The notes under the pieces are model-generated. The model searched no databases. It had not been told where the DNA came from and saw only the letters and a list, made by a program, of their open reading frames with translations. Below, piece by piece: positions 50,404 to 60,444 of a DNA stretch of 64,000 nucleotides. The position numbers and the translations under genes are program-made. How positions within the stretch are numbered: the first letter of the stretch is position 1; each line of letters begins with the position of its first letter. The stretch is from contig CANTXF010000053.1 of the NCBI GenBank assembly GCA_947853665.1, forward strand, positions 1 through 64,000, given 5' to 3'. Source of the stretch: an uncultured Deferribacterales bacterium (lineage in GTDB: Bacteria; Chrysiogenota; Deferribacteres; Deferribacterales; Mucispirillaceae).

Positions 50404-52053
50404 CTACATTCTCTCCGGAGCGGAAACGCCCAGCAGGGCGAGACCGTATCTGATAGTTGCCGCGACGGCTTCGCAAAGGGTAAGCCGCGCGTCCGTAAGC
50501 TCGCTGTCGGAGCTTATGATCTGGTTAGCGTAATAATACGAATGGAAGGCGGCCGCAAGCTCCTGAAGATGGTAGGCTATCCTGTGGGGCTCAAGATGGA
50601 GAGCCGCCGTCTCTATTACATATTTAAGCCTTATCATATCCTTTATGAGCTGTATCTCCGCCCGGCCCTGCAGCTTTTCCATTCCGGCGCCCCGTTTATA
50701 GACGTGGCCTTTTTCGGCGGCGTTGGAAAGCAGGCTGAACACCCTTGCGTGGGCGTACTGTATATAATATACCGGGTTGTCCGACGAGCGGGATTTTGCC
50801 AGGTCTATATCGAAATCGAACTGGGCGTCGTGGCTGCGCATATTGTAGAAAAATCTGGCCGCGTCAGTCCCCACCTCGTCTATAAGCCAGGACATGGGTA
50901 TAAACGAGCCGGACCTTGTGGACATGCTTACCTTTTCGCCGTCCTTTATAAGGTTTACCATCTGTATCAGGGACGCTTCAAAGGTTTCCGGCCTGCGGCC
51001 CATAGCCTCTATGGCGCAGGTCATGCGTTTGACGTATCCGTGGTGATCCGCCCCCCATACGTCTATAAGCATATCGAAGCCTCTGGCGTATTTGTCGGCG
51101 TGGTAGGCTATATCGGGGGCGAAATATGTATATTCGCCGGTGGATTTTTTAAGCACCCTGTCTTTATCGTCCCCCATTTTTTCCGTGGCGAGCCAGAGAG
51201 CGCCGTCTTTTTCGTAAACGCTTCCCCGCTCTTTAAGCAGGTTTATGGTTTTTTCCACAGCGCCGGAAGCGTAGAGGCTCTTTTCGCTGAACCAGCCGTC
51301 GAACTCCACGCGGAATTTTTCAAGGTCGCTTTTTATGCCGCCGCTTATTACCGATACCGCTTTATCGAGGCATATTTTAAGGGCTTCCTCCTCCGGCATG
51401 GTAAGTATGTCCTTATGAGATGTAGCGACTTCCCCGGCGATTTCCTTTATATAGCCGCCCCTGTACCCGTTTTCCGGAAATTCGAAAGGCTTTCCCGCGT
51501 CCTCCAGTATGCGGCAGTAAACGCTCATGGCCAGATTGTTCATCTGGTTTCCCGCGTCGTTTACGTAATATTCTTTTTTTACCCGGTAGCCGGAGGCGGA
51601 CAGCACCCTTGCAAGAGAGTCCCCGTAAGCCGCCCCTCTGCCGTGGCCTATATGGAGAGGACCGGTAGGGTTGGCGCTTACAAATTCCACAAGTACCTTC
51701 CTGCCCCCGCCTTGGCCGTTTTCAAAAAAATCCGGCTCGTTTATTATCTTTAACGCGGTTTTATAAAACCATTCGCGGGAAAGGGTAAAGTTTATAAAGC
51801 CCGGCCCTGCCGTCTCCGCCGCGATACTGCCGCCGGACTCCTCCGCCACGCGCCCGGCTATTTCCTCCGCTATGGCTTTGGGGTTTTTTCTCAGCGGTTT
51901 GGCGAGCTGCATGGCCGCGTTGGTGGAAAAATCCCCGTGGGCCGGGTCCTCCGGTATCACTACGGAGAAATTGGGCGCCGGCTCGGCCGAGCCCTCCCTG
52001 CGCAGCATATCCTTTACTATGGCGGTCAATTTTTCCGAAAGTTCGTCTCTCAA
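50404..52053 (-). CDS. argS: Arginyl-tRNA synthetase
   Basis: 549 aa class I enzyme. SANPTGPLHIGHGRGAAYG holds the HIGH motif; EKVSMSTRSG is the KMSKS region. The N-terminal ArgS domain and C-terminal DALR anticodon-binding domain (SSDSELTDARLTLCEA) are intact. Charges tRNA-Arg. Confidence 0.95.
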   Translation of the reverse strand: MRDELSEKLTAIVKDMLRREGSAEPAPNFSVVIPEDPAHGDFSTNAAMQLAKPLRKNPKAIAEEIAGRVAEESGGSIAAETAGPGFINFTLSREWFYKTALKIINEPDFFENGQGGGRKVLVEFVSANPTGPLHIGHGRGAAYGDSLARVLSASGYRVKKEYYVNDAGNQMNNLAMSVYCRILEDAGKPFEFPENGYRGGYIKEIAGEVATSHKDILTMPEEEALKICLDKAVSVISGGIKSDLEKFRVEFDGWFSEKSLYASGAVEKTINLLKERGSVYEKDGALWLATEKMGDDKDRVLKKSTGEYTYFAPDIAYHADKYARGFDMLIDVWGADHHGYVKRMTCAIEAMGRRPETFEASLIQMVNLIKDGEKVSMSTRSGSFIPMSWLIDEVGTDAARFFYNMRSHDAQFDFDIDLAKSRSSDNPVYYIQYAHARVFSLLSNAAEKGHVYKRGAGMEKLQGRAEIQLIKDMIRLKYVIETAALHLEPHRIAYHLQELAAAFHSYYYANQIISSDSELTDARLTLCEAVAATIRYGLALLGVSAPERM

Positions 52054-52134
52054 CGTTAAAACCTCTTAAATTATAAAAACGCGGGCAAAACGCGCCTGCC
52101 TGCTCAAAAATAAAACTTAACCTTTAAAGTAGCA

Positions 52135-53625
52135 TTATTTTAAATACTCTTCAACGTCAATTCCCGCTTCCCTGTACTCGTTCAGTTTATTGCGCAGGGT
52201 GCGGACGGTAACGCCCAGCAGCTCGGACGCCCTGGTTCTGTTTCCGCCCACCTCTTTTAAGGTGTTCAGTATAAGCTCCTGCTCCATGTCGGCGATAGTG
52301 CGGCCGACGGCGGGAACGCTCACGGCTTCATGGGGGCTTTCGGGAGAGTTTTTTTCAGGAACGTCAGACGCTTCCTCCGTTTCCTCCGGCTCCCGCGCAG
52401 GCTCCGGAACCTGCTCCGTTCTCAGAGCCGGGGCTTCGGCCTCCGGCGGAGTTTCCGAAAAGCCGTCCACGGTTATGCCGTGGAGAAACAGGTCTCCCGA
52501 CGTTACGGCATTGGTTCTGGAAAGAACCACCGCCCTTTCTATGGTATGCTCAAGCTCCCGCACGTTGCCGGGCCATTCGTAATCCCGCAGGGTTTCGAGG
52601 GCTTTTTCGGACAGGGGCTTAACGGGTTTTTTATTTAACGAGGAATATTTCTTTATAAAAAATTCCGCAAGGTCCGCTATATCTTCCCGCCGCCTGCGCA
52701 GAGGGGGAAGCTCCACGCTTATCACGTTAAGCCGGTAATAAAGGTCCTCCCTGAAAGCGCCTTCCTCCGACATGGTTTTAAGGTTGCGGTTCGTGGTGGC
52801 GAGTATCCTTGTGTTTATCTTGGCGGGCTTAAGGCCCCCCAGCCTTTCCACCTCTTTCTCCTGGAGGACGCGCAGCAGCTTCGCCTGCAAATGCAGGGGG
52901 ATCTCGCCGATTTCGTCCAGAAGCAATGTCCCGCCGTCGGCGGCCTCGAACTTGCCTATTTTCCTGTTTACCGCTCCGGTGAACGCTCCTTTTTCGTAGC
53001 CGAAAAGCTCGCTTTCCATTAAATTTTCCGGTATGGCGGCGCAGTTTACGGCAACGAAAGGCCCGGAAGCGCAGCATGAATTTTCGTGGATGAAGCGGGC
53101 AAGCACTTCCTTGCCGGTGCCCGATTCCCCGGTTATGAGAACGGTAGCCTGACTGCCCGCCACCTCCTTCGCCAGAGAAAACACCCGGGCCATATAGGCG
53201 CTTTTATATACGGTGGGCTTTTCGCTTACGGCTCCGCCGTCCTTTTTCACCGCGTCCGTAAGGGCGAAGGTCCTGCGGATAAGCTCCTCTATCACCTCCG
53301 GCGAAAAGGGTTTCAGTATATAATCGTAAGCGCCTATTTTAAGGGCTTCCACCGCTCCCGTTACGGAGCCGTAGGCCGTTACGAAGCACACGGGCGTCTT
53401 TATGCCGGTGGCTTTAAGCATTTCAAACATGGCAAGGCCGTCTATATCGGGCATACGCATATCGCTTATTATCAGATCGTAAAGGCGGGAGGTGGCTTTT
53501 TCGTAGCCCTTTCTGCCGTTTTCGGCCACGTCCACGGCAACGCCCATACGGCTTACCGTTTCCTTCATGGCCTCCCGCATATTGTCGTCGTCGTCGACGA
53601 TGAGTATCTTTTTATCAGCGTTCAT
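52135..53625 (-). CDS. NtrC-type sigma-54 response regulator
   Basis: 496 aa: receiver domain (residues 5-118; phospho-acceptor Asp in LIISDMRMPD), AAA+ domain with GESGTGKE, GYEKGAFTGA (the sigma-54 contact loop) and GGTLLLDEIGE, a variable linker, and a Fis-type HTH at the C-terminus (NRTRASELLGVTVRTLRNKL). Activates sigma-54 promoters. Overlaps the kinase gene by 4 nt; the cytoplasmic kinase partner and motility context suggest a FlgR/FlrC-like flagellar regulator. Confidence 0.92.
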   Translation of the reverse strand: MNADKKILIVDDDDNMREAMKETVSRMGVAVDVAENGRKGYEKATSRLYDLIISDMRMPDIDGLAMFEMLKATGIKTPVCFVTAYGSVTGAVEALKIGAYDYILKPFSPEVIEELIRRTFALTDAVKKDGGAVSEKPTVYKSAYMARVFSLAKEVAGSQATVLITGESGTGKEVLARFIHENSCCASGPFVAVNCAAIPENLMESELFGYEKGAFTGAVNRKIGKFEAADGGTLLLDEIGEIPLHLQAKLLRVLQEKEVERLGGLKPAKINTRILATTNRNLKTMSEEGAFREDLYYRLNVISVELPPLRRRREDIADLAEFFIKKYSSLNKKPVKPLSEKALETLRDYEWPGNVRELEHTIERAVVLSRTNAVTSGDLFLHGITVDGFSETPPEAEAPALRTEQVPEPAREPEETEEASDVPEKNSPESPHEAVSVPAVGRTIADMEQELILNTLKEVGGNRTRASELLGVTVRTLRNKLNEYREAGIDVEEYLK

Positions 53626-54740
53626 AATAGAGCCTCTTGTTCCGGCCGTTTCGTCCCGGGCACGGTTATGGTGAACCGGGTGTAATCCTTGCCGTTGCTT
53701 TCGGCGGAAATATCCCCGCCGTGGGCCTTTATTATCTTATAGGCTATGGAAAGGCCCAGCCCCGTGCCTTTGGCCTTGGTAGTCTGAAAAGGCATAAAAA
53801 GGCGGGAGAGCATATCCTTATCTATGCCGGAGCCATTATCGGTTATGGAAAGGGAGGTGGTCTCCCCGTTCATGGAGGAAGTCGCCTCTATAAGGCCGCC
53901 CTCCTTAACAGCGTCCACAGAGTTGCCTATCAGGTTCATGACCACCTGTTTATACATATCGGCGTCGCACAGTATGGTGTGGTTTTCGTCCAGCCTGTTT
54001 ACGAAACGCACCTTTTTCTCCCTTATTATATGCTGGAGATAAAGCACCACCTCGTCCACAATGTCCGACAGCACATATTTGCTCGGGTTCACCTTGATTT
54101 CCTTGGCGAAAAGCAGGGTGTTGGATATTACCGCGTTTATGGTGCGCACGCCCTTTATTATGGAAACGGCCAGCCGCTTTTTCTCCGCGTCCTTTTCCAG
54201 GTCCCTGGAAAGCAGGGAGGCGTAAAGCTCTATGGAGCCCAGCGGGTTGCGAACCTCGTGGGCTATGTTCGCGGCCATTTCGCCCATAAGCTGGAGCTTT
54301 TCGTTGCGCAGCCTTTCGTTCTCCAGCCGTTTGAGCCTTGTTATGTCGTCCATAACGTAAACGAAGCCGTCGCTTTCGTCCGACTGGAGGGCGCTTACGC
54401 TGAGGCGGAAATAACGCTTGCTTTCCGCGTCCCCGTAGTCGTGAACGCCGGGGGAGGTCATTTCCGCAAGGATGCGGAATATTTTTTCCTCCCCCATTTC
54501 CCCGATAAGCTCTTTAGCCCGGCGGTTTTTAAGGAACACGCCCTTTTTGCCGTCGCAGGCTATTATGGCGGAGTTTGTGTTGTCCAGCACGGAATCTAAA
54601 AGCTCCTGAGTCTGCTCCAGCTTTTTCTGGAGTATATCGTAGGAGGATTTCAGGCTTTCGGTGGTTCTGTTTACCGCCTCGAAAACTTCGTTAAGCAGGT
54701 TTATATCAAGGGGCTGCCCCCCTTTGCTGTCGCCGTCCAC
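53622..54740 (-). CDS. Cytoplasmic PAS sensor histidine kinase
   Basis: 372 aa without membrane segments. Coiled coil (about 10-50), PAS-like domain (LDSVLDNTNSAIIACD), HisKA with NIAHEVRNPLGSIELY (His in H box), and an HATPase with NGSGIDKDMLS and GTGLGLSIAYKI. The partner of the overlapping NtrC-type regulator. The soluble layout is like FlgS/FlrB, kinases that act on flagellar assembly state. Confidence 0.88.
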   Translation of the reverse strand: MDGDSKGGQPLDINLLNEVFEAVNRTTESLKSSYDILQKKLEQTQELLDSVLDNTNSAIIACDGKKGVFLKNRRAKELIGEMGEEKIFRILAEMTSPGVHDYGDAESKRYFRLSVSALQSDESDGFVYVMDDITRLKRLENERLRNEKLQLMGEMAANIAHEVRNPLGSIELYASLLSRDLEKDAEKKRLAVSIIKGVRTINAVISNTLLFAKEIKVNPSKYVLSDIVDEVVLYLQHIIREKKVRFVNRLDENHTILCDADMYKQVVMNLIGNSVDAVKEGGLIEATSSMNGETTSLSITDNGSGIDKDMLSRLFMPFQTTKAKGTGLGLSIAYKIIKAHGGDISAESNGKDYTRFTITVPGTKRPEQEALL

Positions 54741-54752
54741 TTATATACCGCC

Positions 54753-57380
54753 TTAAAACCTGTTCAGGTTCTTTTTCCAGCTGTCCTCGTCCATCTCGCT
54801 TTTGGCGATGCCCGCGTAAATGGATTCGGGCATGGTCTCTATTATCTCGTTATAATACTGAAAACCCCTCTGGGCGTCGTTCATGCCTATAAAGGATTTT
54901 CCCATATAGTAAAGGGCTTCCGCCCGCTTGTCGTCCTTTTCCTTATGCATATCCGTATATTGCTTGAGAGGCACCACCGCTCCCTTAAAATCGTTTTTGC
55001 GGTAATAAAGCAGGCCTATGTCCAGATAAACGTCCTGACTGCCCTCGAACCTGGCGGAGGGGTTGGAGGTTATGGTGTCGTAAACGTCCATAAGAAGCTC
55101 CTGCCTGCGGGCGTCTCCCGGCGTGTTTTTAGCTATGCCGTATTCAAGAGAGGCCGCGAGCTTCATATCCCTCGTGTACCTTTTAAGCAGGGCCACGGCC
55201 GCTTCCGGGTCCATTTGCTCCACTTCTCCGGCAACGTATCTGAAAGTGTCGCCGTCAAAGGCGTTTACGTCGAAATTTTTTGTTTTGTCCCCCAGCACGA
55301 GGCCGAGTATGGCGTAATCGGTAGAGTTGTCCGGCGTTATTTCCGAATATAATCCCCTGGCTTTCGCGGGAGAGCCCATACGGTAAACGGAAAGGGCCGC
55401 AAGGGTCGCCGCCCTGTCCTTAAAGCTTTTGCCGGGCCAGCCGTTCACCCAGTCCCGGTTGGCTTCGTAAAGGCGTATCACCCCGTTGTAGTCGCCTTTT
55501 TTATAAGCGTCCTCAAGGGGAGAGATAAGGGATTTTTCCAGTATCTCCCTTACGGCTTTAACGTGCCTGCCGTCCGGATGGGACGTAAGGTACTGGCGGG
55601 AAGCCACTCTCGCCCCCGGCCAGTCCCCCGACGCGAAAGTTATGGAAAGATCCCGGTAACGGGCGTTATCGAGCATATCGAACCAGCGGGCAAGCTCCCG
55701 GCTGTCGGGATTTGCGGCAATATGGTTTTCCGCGCGGGACATTACGTCTTTATATTTGCCGTCCTCGTAAGCCTGCTGCGCCTTGGAAAATTCTATATCG
55801 AGCAGCATGCTTTTTACTCTGGGCCCGTAGGCAGATTCGGGGTATTCGGCCTCAAAGCCCGCGAGCATAGGCTCGGCCTTCTGATAGTCGCCTCCGTTGA
55901 AAACTCCGGAAGCCTTGGCGAACATGAAATCCTCCCGCATTTTATCAAGCTCCTGCCTGTGGGGGGAATCCGGGTATTCGTTCAGAAAGGAGGCCACGCC
56001 GTTTATAGTGCCGTCTATATTATTTTCCCTGTGCATGGTTTTAAGAAGCATATACAGGGCTTCCTGGCGGAAGCCGAAATCGTCCGGCCGGGAAAGCAGA
56101 TCGCTGAAAAATTCGTTCCAGTAGGAATAAGGCTTTGTGTTAAGGTATTTTGCGGCGTATTCCACGGTGGCCTGCTGGCCCGTCATCCTGTCGGGGAAAA
56201 GCTGCTTCAGCTTAAGCAGGAGCCTGTCCGCCTCTCCGTTGCGGCCCGTTGTCTCCAGTATGGAGGCGGAGCTGAATATGGCGTCGTTTGCCTGGGGCGC
56301 GTCGGGAAATTTCTCATACACGGCGGTATAAAGTTTAAGAGCGTTGTCGTATTTCTTTTTAAGCTCCATATTCCTTGCTATGGAGTAAAGCCGCTTTACG
56401 TCCGTTTTCGGGTCCCGTATTACCTTGTCCAGATCCAGCAGGGAAAAATACTCGTAGGCCATGTCCATTTCCTTCTGGTCGTAGTATATCTGGCCTATGC
56501 TGGCGTTTATTTCGTCCCGGTCGGCCTGGAACCTGTCGAGATAAGTCTGGTAAATACGGATGGCTTTATCAAGCTGGCCCACGGTAACGTAAAGCTCCGC
56601 CATTTTCGTAAGGGCCTGCCGCTTGGTTTCCGGGTCGGACACGGTGTCGTATATCTTTTCGTAGGTAAAGGCGGCTTCAAAAAGCTGGTTGGCCTTTTCC
56701 TTGGCCTCGGCGGATTTCATCATGGCGTCGGCCGCCCGGAAGTTATCCGGGTACAGCTTCACGAAATCGTCGAAGGTGTTGTATGCGTCCATAAGGTACT
56801 GGTCGTTATACTGGGCCATCAGCAGGTAGGTCTGCCCCAGCTTGTAAAAAGCCTCCTGGCGGTAAAAATCGTTTTTGGAGGTTTTTATTATGCCGTCAAG
56901 CTCGGCGGCGCCTTCGGAAAACCTTTTGCCGGCGATAAGGGCGTCCGCCCTGTTAAGGGCCTCCTCCTGGGCTTTATCCTCCGTGCTGTCCCTTGAAAGC
57001 ATGGGGCTGCCTATGCCGTAGCTTGAAAGTATGTCGGAATTGGTTTTCTTTTTGGTGGCGACGATCTTTATGCCGGAAAGGTCGTTTACCACGGTAAATT
57101 CCGCCCCGGGCTTGAAGAAAACCGTAAAAACGTTGTCTCTTGCGGATACGGAGGATATGAACTGGTCGTCGAAAGTTTTTGAAAAGGGCGAGCGCAGGTT
57201 TTTAAGGAAAAATATGTCCACGGAATCTCTGCCTTTATCCACGGATTTTATTTCCGAAGCGTCCAGCTTGAGATATAATTCCGTAAAGTATTTGTCGTTT
57301 CTGACAAAAAGCTCCTGAGCCCACGAAACGCGGGCGAGCAGGCACAAAAGTATTGCCGCCAGACATGATTTTTTCATCAT
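54753..57380 (-). CDS. Large secreted TPR-repeat protein
   Basis: 875 aa with a signal peptide (CLAAILLCLLARVSWA). An N-terminal beta domain of about 110 residues is followed by many TPR-like helical pairs through the rest (e.g. AFYKLGQTYLLMAQYND, ALYMLLKTMHRENN). A periplasmic scaffold, possibly linked to the adjacent kinase/regulator pair or the flagellar system; I cannot name a partner. One of the longest genes in the window. Confidence 0.75.
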   Translation of the reverse strand: MMKKSCLAAILLCLLARVSWAQELFVRNDKYFTELYLKLDASEIKSVDKGRDSVDIFFLKNLRSPFSKTFDDQFISSVSARDNVFTVFFKPGAEFTVVNDLSGIKIVATKKKTNSDILSSYGIGSPMLSRDSTEDKAQEEALNRADALIAGKRFSEGAAELDGIIKTSKNDFYRQEAFYKLGQTYLLMAQYNDQYLMDAYNTFDDFVKLYPDNFRAADAMMKSAEAKEKANQLFEAAFTYEKIYDTVSDPETKRQALTKMAELYVTVGQLDKAIRIYQTYLDRFQADRDEINASIGQIYYDQKEMDMAYEYFSLLDLDKVIRDPKTDVKRLYSIARNMELKKKYDNALKLYTAVYEKFPDAPQANDAIFSSASILETTGRNGEADRLLLKLKQLFPDRMTGQQATVEYAAKYLNTKPYSYWNEFFSDLLSRPDDFGFRQEALYMLLKTMHRENNIDGTINGVASFLNEYPDSPHRQELDKMREDFMFAKASGVFNGGDYQKAEPMLAGFEAEYPESAYGPRVKSMLLDIEFSKAQQAYEDGKYKDVMSRAENHIAANPDSRELARWFDMLDNARYRDLSITFASGDWPGARVASRQYLTSHPDGRHVKAVREILEKSLISPLEDAYKKGDYNGVIRLYEANRDWVNGWPGKSFKDRAATLAALSVYRMGSPAKARGLYSEITPDNSTDYAILGLVLGDKTKNFDVNAFDGDTFRYVAGEVEQMDPEAAVALLKRYTRDMKLAASLEYGIAKNTPGDARRQELLMDVYDTITSNPSARFEGSQDVYLDIGLLYYRKNDFKGAVVPLKQYTDMHKEKDDKRAEALYYMGKSFIGMNDAQRGFQYYNEIIETMPESIYAGIAKSEMDEDSWKKNLNRF

Positions 57381-57635
57381 AAATGGGATACTAGCTATTT
57401 TATATAATAATTACAACAAAAAATGATATAAGGAAGGGACGAGCATTTACGCTTTGAAATAATCCGCCAGATGGGTTATATATCCCTGAACGCGCGGCGT
57501 TTTCAGCCGGTACGGGAAAGGCCCCGTTCCGCCGCCTGGCGGGAGCCTGCGGATAATAACGCGCGCACGCCGCAAGCCGCGCTTGCAAAAACACGCCGAC
57601 TGTGCTATCAAAAAGTGTATTTCAGGGAGAGGCAT

Positions 57636-58538
57636 ATGTCTTTAAATCATAACATTTTGCTTGAATCGGGCACTAACGAGTTCGAAATTGTGGAGTTTAT
57701 AGTAAACGGGGATAAGCCGTACAACTTCTGCATAAACGTGGCCAAGGTAAGGGAGGTCATAGTTTTTCCGGAGGTGGTGCAGGTTCCCGACGCTCACCCG
57801 TGTATAATAGGCACGGCCAACATACGCCAGTCCCTTGTTCCGATAATAAACCTGGGCCAGTGGCTGGGCATAAAAGGGCCGGGCACAGAGGAGGAAATGA
57901 AAGCCGCCAAGGTTATCGTAACGTATTTTAACGGCGCGGCAAACGGCTTCCTTGTAGACGAGGTCGTCCGCATACACCGCATAACCTGGGCCGATATAAA
58001 GGACTACTCCTCCATGACCGATATGCAGCTTGTGGACACGGTGCTGGGCGTGGTGAATATAGGCGACAAGCTCGTGCAGCTTCTGGACTTTGAAAGGATA
58101 GTGGCCGATATAAACCCCACCACCATGACGAAGGAAGAAGCGAGCATCGATATGACCCGGGTAAACGAAAGGCTTGGCAAGCGCGTTTTTCTGGCGGAGG
58201 ACTCCCCCACCATCAGAAAGCTGCTCGACGCCAATTTTTCAAAAGCGGGCTACACCATATCCGCCTTCGACAACGGCGGAGACCTGCTCAAGCGTATGCG
58301 CACGGTACGCCCCAACATAATAATAACGGACCTTGAAATGCCCGGCACCAGCGGGGACTACGTAGTGCGCAAGGTTCGCGAAAACCCGGAATACAACAAT
58401 ATTCCCATAATAGTTTTTTCCTCCATGGCCAGCGAGGAAAACGAAAGAAAGCTGAAATCCATCGGAGCCAGCCTGTTTATAGGCAAGCCCGAACTGAATT
58501 TTCTTATAAAATCCGTCGACAGCTATATGCTGGATTAA
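57636..58538 (+). CDS. cheV: CheV chemotaxis coupling protein
   Basis: 300 aa from ATG 57636 (AGGGAGAGG upstream); starts further upstream read through unrelated DNA. Residues about 1-160 are a CheW-like domain (NKVREV-type start FCINVAKVREVI, TANIRQSLVPIINLGQWLG), and about 180-300 a receiver domain (VFLAEDSPTIRKLL, IIITDLEMP with the Asp). It couples receptors to CheA and adapts by phosphorylation. Confidence 0.93.
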   Translation: MSLNHNILLESGTNEFEIVEFIVNGDKPYNFCINVAKVREVIVFPEVVQVPDAHPCIIGTANIRQSLVPIINLGQWLGIKGPGTEEEMKAAKVIVTYFNGAANGFLVDEVVRIHRITWADIKDYSSMTDMQLVDTVLGVVNIGDKLVQLLDFERIVADINPTTMTKEEASIDMTRVNERLGKRVFLAEDSPTIRKLLDANFSKAGYTISAFDNGGDLLKRMRTVRPNIIITDLEMPGTSGDYVVRKVRENPEYNNIPIIVFSSMASEENERKLKSIGASLFIGKPELNFLIKSVDSYMLD

Positions 58539-58554
58539 TTTAGCGAGGTCTTTA

Positions 58555-59358
58555 ATGAAAAAAATCATTCCCGTACTTGCGGCTATGGCCGCCGTTTCCT
58601 GCGTAGGCGGAAACGACGAAGCGGTAAAAAAGAGCATCACCAACATCAACGAAGAGCTTGTGGTGATACAGAAATCCATAACGGACAACCAGATGAGCAT
58701 AGAGGATCTTAAAGCCTCCTCATCCTCCGCCGGAGCCGATATTTCCGCCAACACGGACGCTATCGCGGAGCTGCGTTCCGAAATAGCCTATCTGAACAAC
58801 GAAATAATGATGATCAAAAGCAAGGGCGGCTCCGTTTCCTCCCCGATGTCCCAGGATAACGCTACGGCTTCCGGAAGCGATTTTTCATCGGACAATTCAT
58901 CCGGCGCGATGACCGTAACGGTGGACGAATCCCTGCCCGCCGACGATCAGCAGATAATCATAATAGAAGATTCCTCCGCCGCTAAAAACAGCGTGTATTC
59001 CTACGCCATAGAGCTGAACAGGCAGAGGAAATACCCGGAGGCGAGGGCAAAATTCCAGGAATTTCTTGAAAAATACCCTAACGACGAGCTTGCGGGCAAC
59101 GCCCAATACTGGATAGGCGAAACCTACTACTCCGTGGATGAAATGCCCGCTGCGCTTGCGGCTTTTCAGGACGTGATCAAAAAATACCCCAAATCCAACA
59201 AGGTGCCCGACGCCATGCTGAAAATAGCCTACGTCTATGACAAGCAGGGAGACAGGCAGAAAGCCGTTAAAGACCTTAAAGAGCTTGTCGCCAAATACCC
59301 GAAAACAAGGCCCGCGTCGCTGGCCTCCCAAAAGCTGAAAAGCTGGGGAACGAATTAA
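58555..59358 (+). CDS. CpoB/YbgF-like lipoprotein with coiled coil and TPRs
   Basis: 267 aa. Lipobox-like MAAVSC near residue 20, coiled coil about 25-95, a Ser/Gly-rich linker, and TPR repeats from about 140 (SYAIELNRQRKYPEARAKFQEFL, NAQYWIGETYYSVDEMPAAL). This matches YbgF/CpoB, which works with Tol-Pal and PBP1B during division. Usual YbgF is periplasmic; the lipid anchor here is unusual. No tol genes are in view. Confidence 0.78.
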   Translation: MKKIIPVLAAMAAVSCVGGNDEAVKKSITNINEELVVIQKSITDNQMSIEDLKASSSSAGADISANTDAIAELRSEIAYLNNEIMMIKSKGGSVSSPMSQDNATASGSDFSSDNSSGAMTVTVDESLPADDQQIIIIEDSSAAKNSVYSYAIELNRQRKYPEARAKFQEFLEKYPNDELAGNAQYWIGETYYSVDEMPAALAAFQDVIKKYPKSNKVPDAMLKIAYVYDKQGDRQKAVKDLKELVAKYPKTRPASLASQKLKSWGTN

Positions 59359-59392
59359 AAACCTCTCCCGCATTAAGGGAAGCGATATATCA

Positions 59393-59426
59393 AAAGCCGC
59401 GCATTTATAAGCGCGGCTTTTATTTT
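59393..59426 (+). terminator. Rho-independent terminator after the CpoB-like gene
   Basis: AAGCCGCGC (about 59394-59402) with GCGCGGCTT (59411-59419), followed by ttattttg. Confidence 0.85.
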
Positions 59427-59559
59427 GGCGTTATTTCATTATTATCCGGGCAGAAGGCATAAAACTGTGATAAAGGGAAGTATTTTTTAAAGAATATAAA
59501 ATAAATCGGTTATTTTTTAGCGCGGGCAGCAGGCTTTGCCGCGCCCGGAACGGGACGCG

Positions 59560-59735
59560 CATGATTACGGAATAAAGCGGTCGGAGGGGGGCAGACGATA
59601 CCGCTCCCGTTTTGGCCTTCGGAAAGCCTTCGCTTCATTAATGCGAAGATTGGTGGATAGAAAACCTTCGCCTTATTAATGCGAAGGTTTCTGTTCCGAG
59701 CTTGCTCTAAAACATTTGCCTTATTTACTGCGGAG
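59560..59735. repeat. Element A, composite intergenic copy
   Basis: gggacgcgcatgattacgga, then cgctcccgttttggcc, then two cttcgc hairpin units and gagcttgctctaaaac. Same module order as at 31890-32070. Confidence 0.7.
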
Positions 59736-59963
59736 GTTTTCCGGTTAAGCGGGCAAAGCGTTCATACCGTGCCAGGCGGCAATTTGCCGGATTCCGGCAA
59801 ATACAGGAATAGGGTTTTGAATAAAATAAACGAAAAAACTGCCTGCAAGAAAGCGGCGCGGCCGGAGGGCGAAAACAAAACCGCCAAAAAATTTCAAAGG
59901 AATTACAACTCCGTCTTTAAGCCGAAGCCTGTAAAGAGAAGCCCGAAAAGGGCGCTGAAATCT

Positions 59964-60146
59964 TTAAATTTCCCCGGCTTTACTCATTCCGGAAACTATC
60001 GCCGCAAGGTCTCTGAAATCCGGCATTCTGCCACCGAGGATTTTATTTATTTTTCTTTTCTTCACGCCGGAACGCCTGGCAAGCTCACGCACGCTCAAGC
60101 TGCGGCAATGCATAAGATATTTAAGCTTTCGGTCCAAACCGCCCAT
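59964..60146 (-). CDS. Small XRE-type HTH protein
   Basis: 60 aa. LMHCRSLSVRELARRSGVKKRKINKILGG is a good helix-turn-helix of the XRE/Cro type; the rest is short. ATG 60146 has gggag 8 nt before it. Essentially only a DNA-binding domain. Divergently placed to the XRE gene at 60445, 298 bp apart, a repressor/antirepressor-like layout, but the genes could be unrelated orphans. Confidence 0.6.
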   Translation of the reverse strand: MGGLDRKLKYLMHCRSLSVRELARRSGVKKRKINKILGGRMPDFRDLAAIVSGMSKAGEI

Positions 60147-60444
60147 AAACAGCTCCCGGAAAACGCAATAACCCTTGATATGCGCGCTCCGTTTGTATTA
60201 TATTAACGCTGGATAATTATGTATTTTTAATGTAGAAATATCAGTGTATTATCCATTTTATGCTGGGATACGAAAATAGTCCGTACCAATACTGCTGAAA
60301 AAATATTGATAAAACCCACATTCATGTTGTTATTACAGCCGTTTATCATATTTTTAGCATATTATGGTTATTTATACTGCTAGTCTATGCAGATGTCAAT
60401 AAAAAAATATCAGTGAATATGCAGATATACACACAAGAGGACTT
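60147..60444. promoter_or_regulatory. AT-rich divergent control region with direct repeats
   Basis: Contains AAATATCAGTG at 60235-60245 and again at 60405-60415, and ATGCAGAT at 60387-60394 and 60419-60426. Repeated words near both divergent HTH genes are candidate operator sites. Confidence 0.4.

Larger units (their letters stand above)
59359..59963. other. Gene-free repeat region after the CpoB-like gene
   Basis: 605 bp. Terminator at 59393-59426, then a composite element A copy (59560-59735) with two hairpin units built on aaccttcgc/gcgaaggtt and gagcttgctctaaaac. A long ORF from 59679 is repeat-derived. Confidence 0.65.

Noticed and set aside
59679-60206. 175-codon ORF on the + strand
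   Set aside because: It starts inside element A and runs antisense to the small HTH gene.
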